NCBI RefSeq assembly: GCF_000621705.1
Contig: NZ_JHXO01000001.1
Coordinates: 496,001 to 560,000 of the forward strand
From: Prolixibacter bellariivorans ATCC BAA-1284
GTDB taxonomy: Bacteria; Bacteroidota; Bacteroidia; Bacteroidales; Prolixibacteraceae
DNA: 64,000 nt
Direction of reading: 5' to 3'
Shown here: piece after piece, positions 43,122 to 50,899 of the stretch
Layout: the number at the start of each line of letters is the position of its first letter
How positions within the stretch are numbered: position 1 is the first letter of the stretch
Notes under the pieces: generated by a model
The model's database searches: none
Seen by the model: the letters and a program-made list of their open reading frames with translations, nothing else
Told to the model about the DNA's origin: nothing
Program-made: the position numbers and the translations under genes

Positions 43122-44054
43122 ATGATGAATACCGAAAAAGACAGATACAGTGAGCGCATTAAAGCGGAGGCGAAACGTCTCGGTTTTACTGATTGCGGCA
43201 TTGCTTCGGTACAGCATCTCGATGAAGAAGAACCCCGCTTGCTGAAGTGGTTGGAGAATGGTATGAACGGGCAGATGGGGTACATGGAAAGGAATGTAGA
43301 AAAGCGTCTCGATCCGGGGAAACTGGTAGAAGGCGCCCGTTCCGTTGTTTCTGTTATTCTCAATTACTATCCGGGCGAAAAGCAAAAAGCCGAAGATGCG
43401 CCGGTCATCTCGAAATATGCCTACGGAACGGACTACCATTTCGTCATTAAAGACAAATTGAAAAGTCTGCTTCATTTCATTCAGGAAGAGATTGCTCCAT
43501 GTTCCGGACGACCATTTGTCGATTCGGCGCCGGTTCTCGACCGGGCCTGGGCCCGACGTGCCGGACTGGGTTGGATTGGGAAAAACTCACATCTTATTTC
43601 GCCCAAACATGGTTCCTTTTTTTTTATCGGGGAGCTCATCATTGATTTGGAGCTGGCATATGATCAACCTGCCGACACCGATTTTTGCGGTTCGTGCACA
43701 CGCTGCATCGATGCCTGTCCGACCAAGGCGATTGTTGCTCCCCACACAATCGATGCAAGAAAATGTATTTCCTATCTGACGATTGAAAACCGCGATGAAA
43801 TTCCGGAAACATTCAAAGGTCAGTTAAAAGATAGAATGTATGGTTGCGACATCTGCCAGGACGTTTGCCCGTGGAACCGCAACCCTTCACCTCATAATGT
43901 CGAAGCCTTTATCCCAGAACCTGATTTACTGGAGATGACCCGGGCTGACTGGAAGGATTTAGACAGAGAAAATTTCAATCAACTCTTCAGAAAATCGGCG
44001 GTAAAACGAGCCGGTTTTAAAGGTCTTCGTCGCAACATCGATTTTTTAGATTAA
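43122..44054 (+). CDS. queG: Epoxyqueuosine reductase
   Basis: Reduces epoxyqueuosine to queuosine in the tRNA wobble base pathway, using cobalamin and two 4Fe-4S clusters. The 310 residues have the N-terminal cobalamin-binding domain and the paired cluster motifs C-x2-C-x2-C-x3-C starting at C189 (C-G-S-C-T-R-C-I-D-A-C-P) and C-D-I-C-Q-D-V-C-P-W-N. There is no C-terminal HEAT extension, unlike some homologues. The adjacent ATG pair at 43122 and 43125 makes the exact start uncertain by one codon. Confidence 0.95.
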   Translation: MMNTEKDRYSERIKAEAKRLGFTDCGIASVQHLDEEEPRLLKWLENGMNGQMGYMERNVEKRLDPGKLVEGARSVVSVILNYYPGEKQKAEDAPVISKYAYGTDYHFVIKDKLKSLLHFIQEEIAPCSGRPFVDSAPVLDRAWARRAGLGWIGKNSHLISPKHGSFFFIGELIIDLELAYDQPADTDFCGSCTRCIDACPTKAIVAPHTIDARKCISYLTIENRDEIPETFKGQLKDRMYGCDICQDVCPWNRNPSPHNVEAFIPEPDLLEMTRADWKDLDRENFNQLFRKSAVKRAGFKGLRRNIDFLD

Positions 44055-44117
44055 TTAAGTTTTACTCCTGCGAAACTTTTTGCACATTTAGTTAATCAAA
44101 GATGAACCCTTGTGCCA

Positions 44118-44948
44118 ATGAAGTTTTCGGAATACAAATGGGAATCGTTCGACGGACTGGATTACTATGCGGTCAGCTGGGCGCCTGAAGTTTACCCGAA
44201 AGCTGTGTTGGCATTGGTCCATGGGCATGGAGATCATTGCCGGCGATACGACCATTGGTTAAGTCGGTTTCCGGAGGAGAATCTGGCTGCTGTTACATTC
44301 GATTATCGCGGTCACGGACGCTCGGGAGGAAAAAGAGGCGTTCTTCGTCACTATAGCGACTTTTTGCAAGATGTTGAGCTGCTACTGAGAAAAACCCGCG
44401 AATTGTTTCCGGGCATTCCGGTCATCCTTTACGGGCACAGTATGGGCGGGAATATGGTGCTTAGTTATTGTTTGCGCAGAGCTGCCATTCCACAATTGGC
44501 CATCATCACTTCGCCGTGGATTACCTTGCGGAAAAAGCCGGGTGCTGTGATGACCGCCGCGGCTTGTTTGGCCAATCGGTTGACTCCACGTCTTACTTTT
44601 AGAACCGGACTTCGCTCAGGCGATTTCTCGGAAGATGAAGAAGCTGCACAGTCGCGCAGCAAAGATGAGTTGTTGCATAACCGAATTTCCGTTCGACTGT
44701 TTTGCGAGGTGAAACGCGAAGGGGAATGGTTGCTGGAGAATGCCTACCGTTTGAATATCCCTGTCCTGCTGATGCAGGGACTGGATGATCCCATTATGGA
44801 TAGCAATGCCGGTTTGAAGTTATTCGATAATGCGGCCGACCGTATTACCTACCGGGGATGGCACGGCGCCCGTCATCAGTTGCACGATTTTGAAGAGCAG
44901 GATGAGGTATTGACATTTATTTTTCATTGGATAGAACAGAATATATGA
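44118..44948 (+). CDS. Alpha/beta hydrolase, monoacylglycerol-lipase-like
   Basis: A 276-residue Hydrolase_4 (serine aminopeptidase S33) family protein: lid and core as in bacterial monoacylglycerol lipases. H-G-H-G-D-H forms the oxyanion-hole region, the nucleophile is S108 in G-H-S-M-G, an Asp lies in G-L-D-D-P-I, and the catalytic His is in A-R-H-Q-L-H. No signal peptide, so cytoplasmic. A GTG start two codons earlier (44112) is possible. The stop overlaps the start of the GSCFA gene (ATGA), so the two are translationally coupled. Confidence 0.88.
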   Translation: MKFSEYKWESFDGLDYYAVSWAPEVYPKAVLALVHGHGDHCRRYDHWLSRFPEENLAAVTFDYRGHGRSGGKRGVLRHYSDFLQDVELLLRKTRELFPGIPVILYGHSMGGNMVLSYCLRRAAIPQLAIITSPWITLRKKPGAVMTAAACLANRLTPRLTFRTGLRSGDFSEDEEAAQSRSKDELLHNRISVRLFCEVKREGEWLLENAYRLNIPVLLMQGLDDPIMDSNAGLKLFDNAADRITYRGWHGARHQLHDFEEQDEVLTFIFHWIEQNI

Positions 44949-45940
44949 GCCGATTCAGAACGAAAATAGCATTGCCGGGATATGAGAAGAAGCTCGATTA
45001 CCGTCAAAAAATCGTGTTGATGGGCTCTTGCTTCGCCGAAAATATTGGCGAAAAGCTAACGAGTCGCTGTTTTTCCGTCGATGTGAATCCGTTCGGAATT
45101 CTGTATAATCCGGTTTCGGTTGGCAATAGCCTGGAAATTCTGATGGAGAATAAAAGATTTGGAGATGAGGATATCTTTTTTTCTAACGGAAGGTGGAATA
45201 GCTATCATCACCATAGCCGTTTTTCTCATCAGGATAAAGAAATCTGCCTCGGGCAAATTAACAAACGCGTAACAAATGGTGCTGAGCAGCTTCGTGAAGC
45301 CAGCTTTCTTTTTATCACGTTTGGTACGGCCTGGGTATACGAAAACCGTGAAGATCAAAAGGTGGTGTCAAATTGTCACAAGCAGCCGGCAAAGCAATTC
45401 CGCAGATATCGGTTGAATGTTGATGAAACGGTTGCCCGCTGGGAGACTTTGCTAACCCGTTTGTGGGAGATGAATCCTGGTTTGCAGGTTATTTTTACCG
45501 TGAGTCCGATACGTCATTGGAAAGATGGGGCCCACGAAAACCAAATCAGCAAATCTGTGTTGTTTTTAGTAATCGAAGGCCTGATAGCGAAGTTCGGAAA
45601 AGAGCGGATTGCCTACTTCCCATCTTATGAAATCGTGATGGATGAATTGCGCGACTACCGGTTTTATGCATCCGATATGGTGCATTTGAGCGAGTTGGCT
45701 GTCGATTACATCTGGGAACGTTTTTCTGATGTCCTGATAACTTCAGATAGTTTGGACATCATGAAGAAAGTGGAAAAACTGAGGTTGGCAGCAAAGCACA
45801 GACCTTTTGATCCGAAGGCCGAATCGTATCGGTTATTCCTTGACAATCAGTTAACACGGGCCGAGAACTTGATGAAACAATACCCGTTCCTTAACATTCA
45901 AGAAATTTTGGAGTATTTACTTAGTAAACTGAAGGAATAA
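44945..45940 (+). CDS. GSCFA family protein
   Basis: A 331-residue member of the GSCFA family (PF08885), named for the motif seen here as M-G-S-C-F-A-E-N near residue 30. The fold is SGNH-hydrolase-like: G-S-C-F supplies the nucleophile-region and V-S-P-I-R-H plus the D-M-V-H-L-S motif near residue 245 supply the other catalytic-type positions. Activity is uncharacterised; esterase or acetyl transfer is inferred. It overlaps the upstream hydrolase by four bases. Confidence 0.88.
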   Translation: MSRFRTKIALPGYEKKLDYRQKIVLMGSCFAENIGEKLTSRCFSVDVNPFGILYNPVSVGNSLEILMENKRFGDEDIFFSNGRWNSYHHHSRFSHQDKEICLGQINKRVTNGAEQLREASFLFITFGTAWVYENREDQKVVSNCHKQPAKQFRRYRLNVDETVARWETLLTRLWEMNPGLQVIFTVSPIRHWKDGAHENQISKSVLFLVIEGLIAKFGKERIAYFPSYEIVMDELRDYRFYASDMVHLSELAVDYIWERFSDVLITSDSLDIMKKVEKLRLAAKHRPFDPKAESYRLFLDNQLTRAENLMKQYPFLNIQEILEYLLSKLKE

Positions 45941-46049
45941 ATTTTTATAAAAGTGACAATTGGCTAAATTTAGTTCCTGTTAAAATTCATTCCTGTCACG
46001 AATTGTTCGAAATTAGTCGTTGAAGTCCTTTTAAAATAATTCTGCACCT

Positions 46050-47993
46050 ATGAGTTATCTGAAATTTGATAAACAGCAGTTAGTCAATCTGGAGTATTCG
46101 CTACAGCGCGAATTCTTACGTACCAACCGGGCCGGAAGTTATTCTTCATCTACGCTTTCTGGTTGTAATACGCGAAAGTATCATGGTTTGCTCATTACTC
46201 AGCTGAACGAGCTGGATGGTGGTAAGCATGTACTCCTTTCATCGTTGGATGAAACCGTTATTCAGCATGATGCAGAATTTAACCTCGGGCTTCATAAGTT
46301 TCCTGGTGATCACTACGAACCTCGGGGACATAAGTATATAAGAGATATTGAGTTTGAAAAGATATCGAAAGTCACTTATCGGGTTGGCGGTGTTATTTTG
46401 TCGCGAGAGCGGATATTAGTGGAAAAAGAAGAACAGTTGCTGATTCGGTATACACTGGAAGATGCGCACAGCCCAACTACGCTTCGGTTCAAACCATTTC
46501 TGGCCTTCCGGAATGTGCATACTTTGAGTAAAGCCAATATGTTTGCTAACACTCGTTACGTCCCGGTCGAAAACGGGATTAAGATGCGTTTATACGAAGG
46601 GTACCCTTTTCTGCATATGCAGTTCTCCAAAGAGGTCGATTTTGTTCCGTTTCCAGATTGGTACTACAACATCGAGTACATGAAGGAACAAAAACGCGGT
46701 TATGAATTTCAGGAAGACCTTTTTGTTCCCGGGTATTTTGAGCTCCCGATAGAAAAGGGCGAATCCATTGTTTTTTCAGCGTCAACTGCTGAAGAGAAAC
46801 CTAGTGGATTTAAACGCCGGTTTACCAATGAGACGAAGAAAAGAACGCCCCGCGATTCGTTTTCAAATTCGTTGCTTAACTCGGCCCAACAGTTTCTCTG
46901 TGTCCGAAATGATGGTGAGGACATCATTGCCGGTTATCCGTGGTACGAGTCGGTGCCAAGGCAAACGTTTCTGGCCATTAACGGTGTACTCCTGCTTCAG
47001 GGAAATTTGAAGACGTATGAGTCGATTCTAAAAACGCAGATGAAGCGACTGAAAGATGGTCTTTTTCCCAAATATGTTGGCTCAGGTGAAAGTGATTATG
47101 ATGCCGCAGATGCGCCTTTGCTTTTCTTTACCAGTGTGCAGGAATTGAACGATTTTGTGGAGAAGAAGGAGTTATGGGAAAAGTATGGAAAGGCCATGAA
47201 AGGTATTCTTTCGAATTACCGGAAAGGAACCCGTTTTAACATTCACATGCAGGACGACGGTTTAATTTATGCCAAAGCTGAAGACGTTGCTCTGACCTGG
47301 ATGGATGCCTATGTGGATGGAAAACCAGTTACTCCGCGGGGAGGCTTAGCTGTCGAGATCAATGCGCTTTGGTTCAATGCCGTTTCGTATGCGCTTGAAC
47401 TGGCCGATGCGGCGGGGGACAAAGCCTTTGTTGAGGAATGGAAGAATCTGCCGGGAAAAATTGCTGCGGCATTTGTCAGTACATTCTGGTGCGATGAAGA
47501 AGAGTATCTGGCTGATTACGTCGATGGTGATTATAAGGACTGGTCGGTACGACCGAATATGTTGTTTGCCACATGTTTGCCTTATTCTCCGATATCGCGC
47601 GAGCAGAAGAAATCAATTGTCAGTAGGGTGAGAAATGAATTACTTACGCCAATGGGCTTACGTTCATTGTCGCCAAAAAACCCGGAATACCTGGGAATTT
47701 GCGACGGAGATCTGCCGACCCGCTCTCTGGCGGTGCATCAGGGGTCAGTTTACCCGTTTTTTATCGGCCCGTTTATCAAAGCTTACATCGGAATTCATAA
47801 GATGGGAGGGATGTCGTTTGTGAAGAATATTATGGAATCCTTTGAAGAAGAAATGACGGAACATTGTATTGGTACACTTTCCGAGATGTATGACGGAAAT
47901 CCCCCGCATGAAGCCCGGGGAGCAGTTTCTCAGGCATGGAACGTGGGCTCCATTTTGTCGGCCATTGCTTTTGTCGAGAGTTATGGAGAGTAA
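46050..47993 (+). CDS. Glycogen debranching enzyme (amylo-alpha-1,6-glucosidase type)
   Basis: A 647-residue protein with an N-terminal beta-sandwich domain (about 1-240, GDE_N) and an (alpha/alpha)6 barrel (about 270-640). It removes alpha-1,6-linked branches of glycogen. The barrel has D-Y-D-A-A-D-A-P-L-L-F-F, T-W-M-D-A-Y-V-D and P-R-G-G-L-A-V-E-I-N-A-L-W, the motifs expected to hold the acid and base residues. No signal peptide. It is the first gene of a four-gene glycogen cluster on the plus strand. Confidence 0.93.
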   Translation: MSYLKFDKQQLVNLEYSLQREFLRTNRAGSYSSSTLSGCNTRKYHGLLITQLNELDGGKHVLLSSLDETVIQHDAEFNLGLHKFPGDHYEPRGHKYIRDIEFEKISKVTYRVGGVILSRERILVEKEEQLLIRYTLEDAHSPTTLRFKPFLAFRNVHTLSKANMFANTRYVPVENGIKMRLYEGYPFLHMQFSKEVDFVPFPDWYYNIEYMKEQKRGYEFQEDLFVPGYFELPIEKGESIVFSASTAEEKPSGFKRRFTNETKKRTPRDSFSNSLLNSAQQFLCVRNDGEDIIAGYPWYESVPRQTFLAINGVLLLQGNLKTYESILKTQMKRLKDGLFPKYVGSGESDYDAADAPLLFFTSVQELNDFVEKKELWEKYGKAMKGILSNYRKGTRFNIHMQDDGLIYAKAEDVALTWMDAYVDGKPVTPRGGLAVEINALWFNAVSYALELADAAGDKAFVEEWKNLPGKIAAAFVSTFWCDEEEYLADYVDGDYKDWSVRPNMLFATCLPYSPISREQKKSIVSRVRNELLTPMGLRSLSPKNPEYLGICDGDLPTRSLAVHQGSVYPFFIGPFIKAYIGIHKMGGMSFVKNIMESFEEEMTEHCIGTLSEMYDGNPPHEARGAVSQAWNVGSILSAIAFVESYGE

Positions 47994-48028
47994 AGTCAGT
48001 TATGAAACCCCTTAAATCGCAGAGCTGA

Positions 48029-49342
48029 ATGAAAGTATTAATGTTCGGATGGGAATTCCCTCCCCATATCAGTGGCGGACTCGGAACAGCCAGTTATGGA
48101 CTCACCAAAGGATTGGCCCATTATGATGATGTGAATGTTCTTTTTGTTGTACCCAAAGCGTACGGGGACGAGGATCGTTCGGCTGTGGATGGAATTATCG
48201 GTGCCGGAGACGTGCCCATTACCCGTAAGCAAGTTAGTTTTGAAGATCTGCAGAAAAAAGTTGAATATTTTGAAGTCGACTCTTCGTTAATTCCCTATGT
48301 CGGGGAGGAGGAATTTTACCGACTTACGCAACAGAAAGTTAATTCACGCTCTCGTTTTATCCAAACCGATTCACAAGGACGTTTGCCTTTTACAGGAAAA
48401 TACGGCAGCGATTTATTACAGGAAATTGCCCGTTATGCTGTCGTGGCCGATGTGATTGCACAGGAGAATGAATTTGACCTGATTCACGCGCACGACTGGT
48501 TGGCCTATCCGGCCGGAATTGCAGCGAAGAAGGCCAGCGGTAAGCCTTTGGTAATACACGTACATGCCACCGATTTCGACCGCTCAGGTGGTAGTGTCAA
48601 TCCCAATGTGTACGCTATCGAGCGTGAAGGAATGGAGGTGGCAGACAAGGTAATTACCGTAAGTAATCTTACCCGGAATATCGTAATTGAAAAATATGGA
48701 ATCGACCCAGCCAAAGTAGTGACCGTTTACAATGCAGTTGAACCGGTCGAACGCACGCCAAGGTTGGGCGTCAACAAGGGAGTCGATGAAAAAATTGTGA
48801 CGTTTCTTGGGCGTATCACTATGCAAAAGGGACCTGAATATTTTATCGAGGCAGCTCACCAGGTATTGCGGCGAATGGATAATGTTCGGTTTGTGATGGC
48901 TGGCAGTGGGGATATGATGAACAAAATGGTGAAGCGTGCAGCACAACTTGGTATAACCGATCGGTTTCATTTTACCGGTTTCCTCAAGGGAGACGATGTA
49001 TTCGATATGTTCCGCCTTAGCGATGTATATGTGATGCCATCAGTATCCGAACCGTTTGGTATTTCACCGCTCGAAGCGATGATGTCTGATGTTCCGGTAA
49101 TTATTTCCAAACAATCGGGGGTCGCCGAAATTCTTACACACGCTATCAAGGTCGATTTCTGGGATATCAATGCTATGGCCGATGCCATATATTCAATATT
49201 ACAATATCCGGCTTTACCCAAAATGTTTAAAAAGCATGGTCGGATTGAAGTGGATCACTTGCAATGGCGCCATTCAGCGGCCCATGTTCGTCAGGTTTAT
49301 TTATCCGCTTTAGGTCAGTCAAACAACAACAGTAACGCGTAA
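48029..49342 (+). CDS. Glycogen synthase-like glycosyltransferase (GT4/GT5)
   Basis: A 437-residue GT-B glycosyltransferase. It opens with the nucleotide-sugar binding start W-E-F-P-P-H-I-S-G-G-L-G (residues 9-20) that typifies starch/glycogen synthases, has the H-A-H-D-W motif, and in the second half an F-x-G-R-I-T-x-Q-K-G-P-E-Y motif and the E-x7-E signature in S-V-S-E-P-F-G-I-S-P-L-E-A. The sequence suggests chain elongation from a UDP- or ADP-glucose donor; the donor cannot be read from sequence. It sits between debranching enzyme (35 bases) and GH57 gene (12 bases). Confidence 0.9.
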   Translation: MKVLMFGWEFPPHISGGLGTASYGLTKGLAHYDDVNVLFVVPKAYGDEDRSAVDGIIGAGDVPITRKQVSFEDLQKKVEYFEVDSSLIPYVGEEEFYRLTQQKVNSRSRFIQTDSQGRLPFTGKYGSDLLQEIARYAVVADVIAQENEFDLIHAHDWLAYPAGIAAKKASGKPLVIHVHATDFDRSGGSVNPNVYAIEREGMEVADKVITVSNLTRNIVIEKYGIDPAKVVTVYNAVEPVERTPRLGVNKGVDEKIVTFLGRITMQKGPEYFIEAAHQVLRRMDNVRFVMAGSGDMMNKMVKRAAQLGITDRFHFTGFLKGDDVFDMFRLSDVYVMPSVSEPFGISPLEAMMSDVPVIISKQSGVAEILTHAIKVDFWDINAMADAIYSILQYPALPKMFKKHGRIEVDHLQWRHSAAHVRQVYLSALGQSNNNSNA

Positions 49343-49354
49343 AAAGTTAGCCAT

Positions 49355-50737
49355 ATGAAATCCGTTTGCTTGTATTTTCAGATTCATCAGCCGTTCCGTT
49401 ACCGGAAATACCGCTTCTTCGACATTGGTAACGACCACTATTATTATGATGATTATGCCAATGAAACCATCCTGAGGAAGGTGGCAAACAATTGTTATTT
49501 ACCGGCTAACAAAGTGTTGCTGGAACAGCTGAAAAAGCATAAAGGTAAGTTCAAGGTGGCATTGTCCATCTCCGGGATTGCCCTGGAGCAATTCGAACTG
49601 TATGCTCCCGAGGTATTGCACTCATTTCAGGAACTGGCCGAAACCGGTTATGTGGAGTTCTTATCCGAAACTTACTCCCACTCACTTGTTTCACTATTCG
49701 ATGGTGAATCGTTTGAAAAACAGGTGAAGGATCATGACGATAAAATAGAGGCTTACTTTGGTCAGCGTCCTTCCGTTTTCCGGAATACCGAAATGATCTA
49801 TTCCGATGAAATCGGTGATAGGGTGTACAAAATGGGTTTCAAAGCCATGTTGACGGAGGGAGCGAAACATGTGCTGGGATGGAAGAGTCCCAATTTCCTT
49901 TATTGCAATGCCATTAATCCCCGGCTGAAAGTATTGATGCGGAACTACAAACTCAGTGACGATATTTCTTTCCGTTTTTCCAATAAAGCATGGAACGAAT
50001 ATCCACTGACCGCTGAGAAATTCCTCAAATGGATGAGTGAGCTCGATAAAAATGAGGAGATGGTTAATCTTTTTATGGATTATGAAACGTTTGGAGAGCA
50101 CCAAACCGCGGATTCGGGCATTTTAAATTTCCTGAAAAGCCTTCCGGAGACTATCTTGAAGAATGGTTCTTTTACGTTCGATACTCCGTCGGAAATAATT
50201 GAAAAATACCAACCAATTTCAGCCGTACATGTTCCACATCCCATTTCATGGGCTGACGAGGAGCGTGATCTTTCGGCCTGGTTGGGAAACGAATTGCAGG
50301 AAGAAGCTTTTGGTAAATTATACGATTTGAAGGAGCGAATGCTGCGTTGTTTCGACCCCGTAATGATTAAAGATTGGAACTACCTGCAAATTAGTGACCA
50401 TTTTTACTACATGTGTACCAAGTTCTTTTCTGATGGAGAGGTACATAAGTATTTCAATCCTTACGCTAGTCCTTACGAAGCATTCATCAACTATATGAAT
50501 GTATTGAGTGATTTTAGAATCCGACTTAACGCGCTTGTTCCCGAATCGGATATCGACCGCGAAATTGCCGCGTTAAAAGAGGTGATTGATGAGAAGGACG
50601 ATCGGCTAAGTAAAGCCGAAGATGAGGTGAAGACTCTGAAAAACAAACTCAAGGAAGCCAAAGGGGCTGTGCTTCCGAAAGTTGAAAAGAAGAAAACAAC
50701 GGGTAAGACAAAAACGAAAAGTAAATCGGCAAAATAG
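49355..50737 (+). CDS. GH57 family alpha-glucan hydrolase
   Basis: A 460-residue GH57 enzyme. The conserved regions are present: I-H-Q-P (residues 10-13), the F-R-N-T-E-M motif with nucleophile E146, and M-D-Y-E-T-F-G-E-H with proton donor D242. Members of this subgroup in Bacteroidetes are annotated as alpha-amylases, but 4-alpha-glucanotransferase or branching activity is equally compatible. A coiled coil (about 405-440) and a short Lys/Thr/Ser-rich tail end the protein. It is 12 bases after the glycogen synthase gene, so these act together on glycogen. Confidence 0.88.
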   Translation: MKSVCLYFQIHQPFRYRKYRFFDIGNDHYYYDDYANETILRKVANNCYLPANKVLLEQLKKHKGKFKVALSISGIALEQFELYAPEVLHSFQELAETGYVEFLSETYSHSLVSLFDGESFEKQVKDHDDKIEAYFGQRPSVFRNTEMIYSDEIGDRVYKMGFKAMLTEGAKHVLGWKSPNFLYCNAINPRLKVLMRNYKLSDDISFRFSNKAWNEYPLTAEKFLKWMSELDKNEEMVNLFMDYETFGEHQTADSGILNFLKSLPETILKNGSFTFDTPSEIIEKYQPISAVHVPHPISWADEERDLSAWLGNELQEEAFGKLYDLKERMLRCFDPVMIKDWNYLQISDHFYYMCTKFFSDGEVHKYFNPYASPYEAFINYMNVLSDFRIRLNALVPESDIDREIAALKEVIDEKDDRLSKAEDEVKTLKNKLKEAKGAVLPKVEKKKTTGKTKTKSKSAK

Positions 50738-50813
50738 AAAAACCTGCATCAGACCAGACTCTCTATTCAAACCTATGTTCTTGTAATTTAACGTACAGGT
50801 AATTTGTAATGTC

Positions 50814-50831
50814 TAAATTGCATGCAATTTA
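50814..50831. promoter_or_regulatory. 18-bp perfect palindrome upstream of the phosphorylase
   Basis: TAAATTGCA followed directly by TGCAATTTA, a perfect inverted repeat with no spacer, about 70 bases before the phosphorylase ATG. The symmetry and position suit a dimeric repressor or activator site. I see no second copy near the other glucan genes. Confidence 0.45.
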
Positions 50832-50899
50832 TCGTGTGAACGTAGTTGACCCATTATTAACCGAACTCTTACAAATGGAGAGTTAAATGAATACCAATC

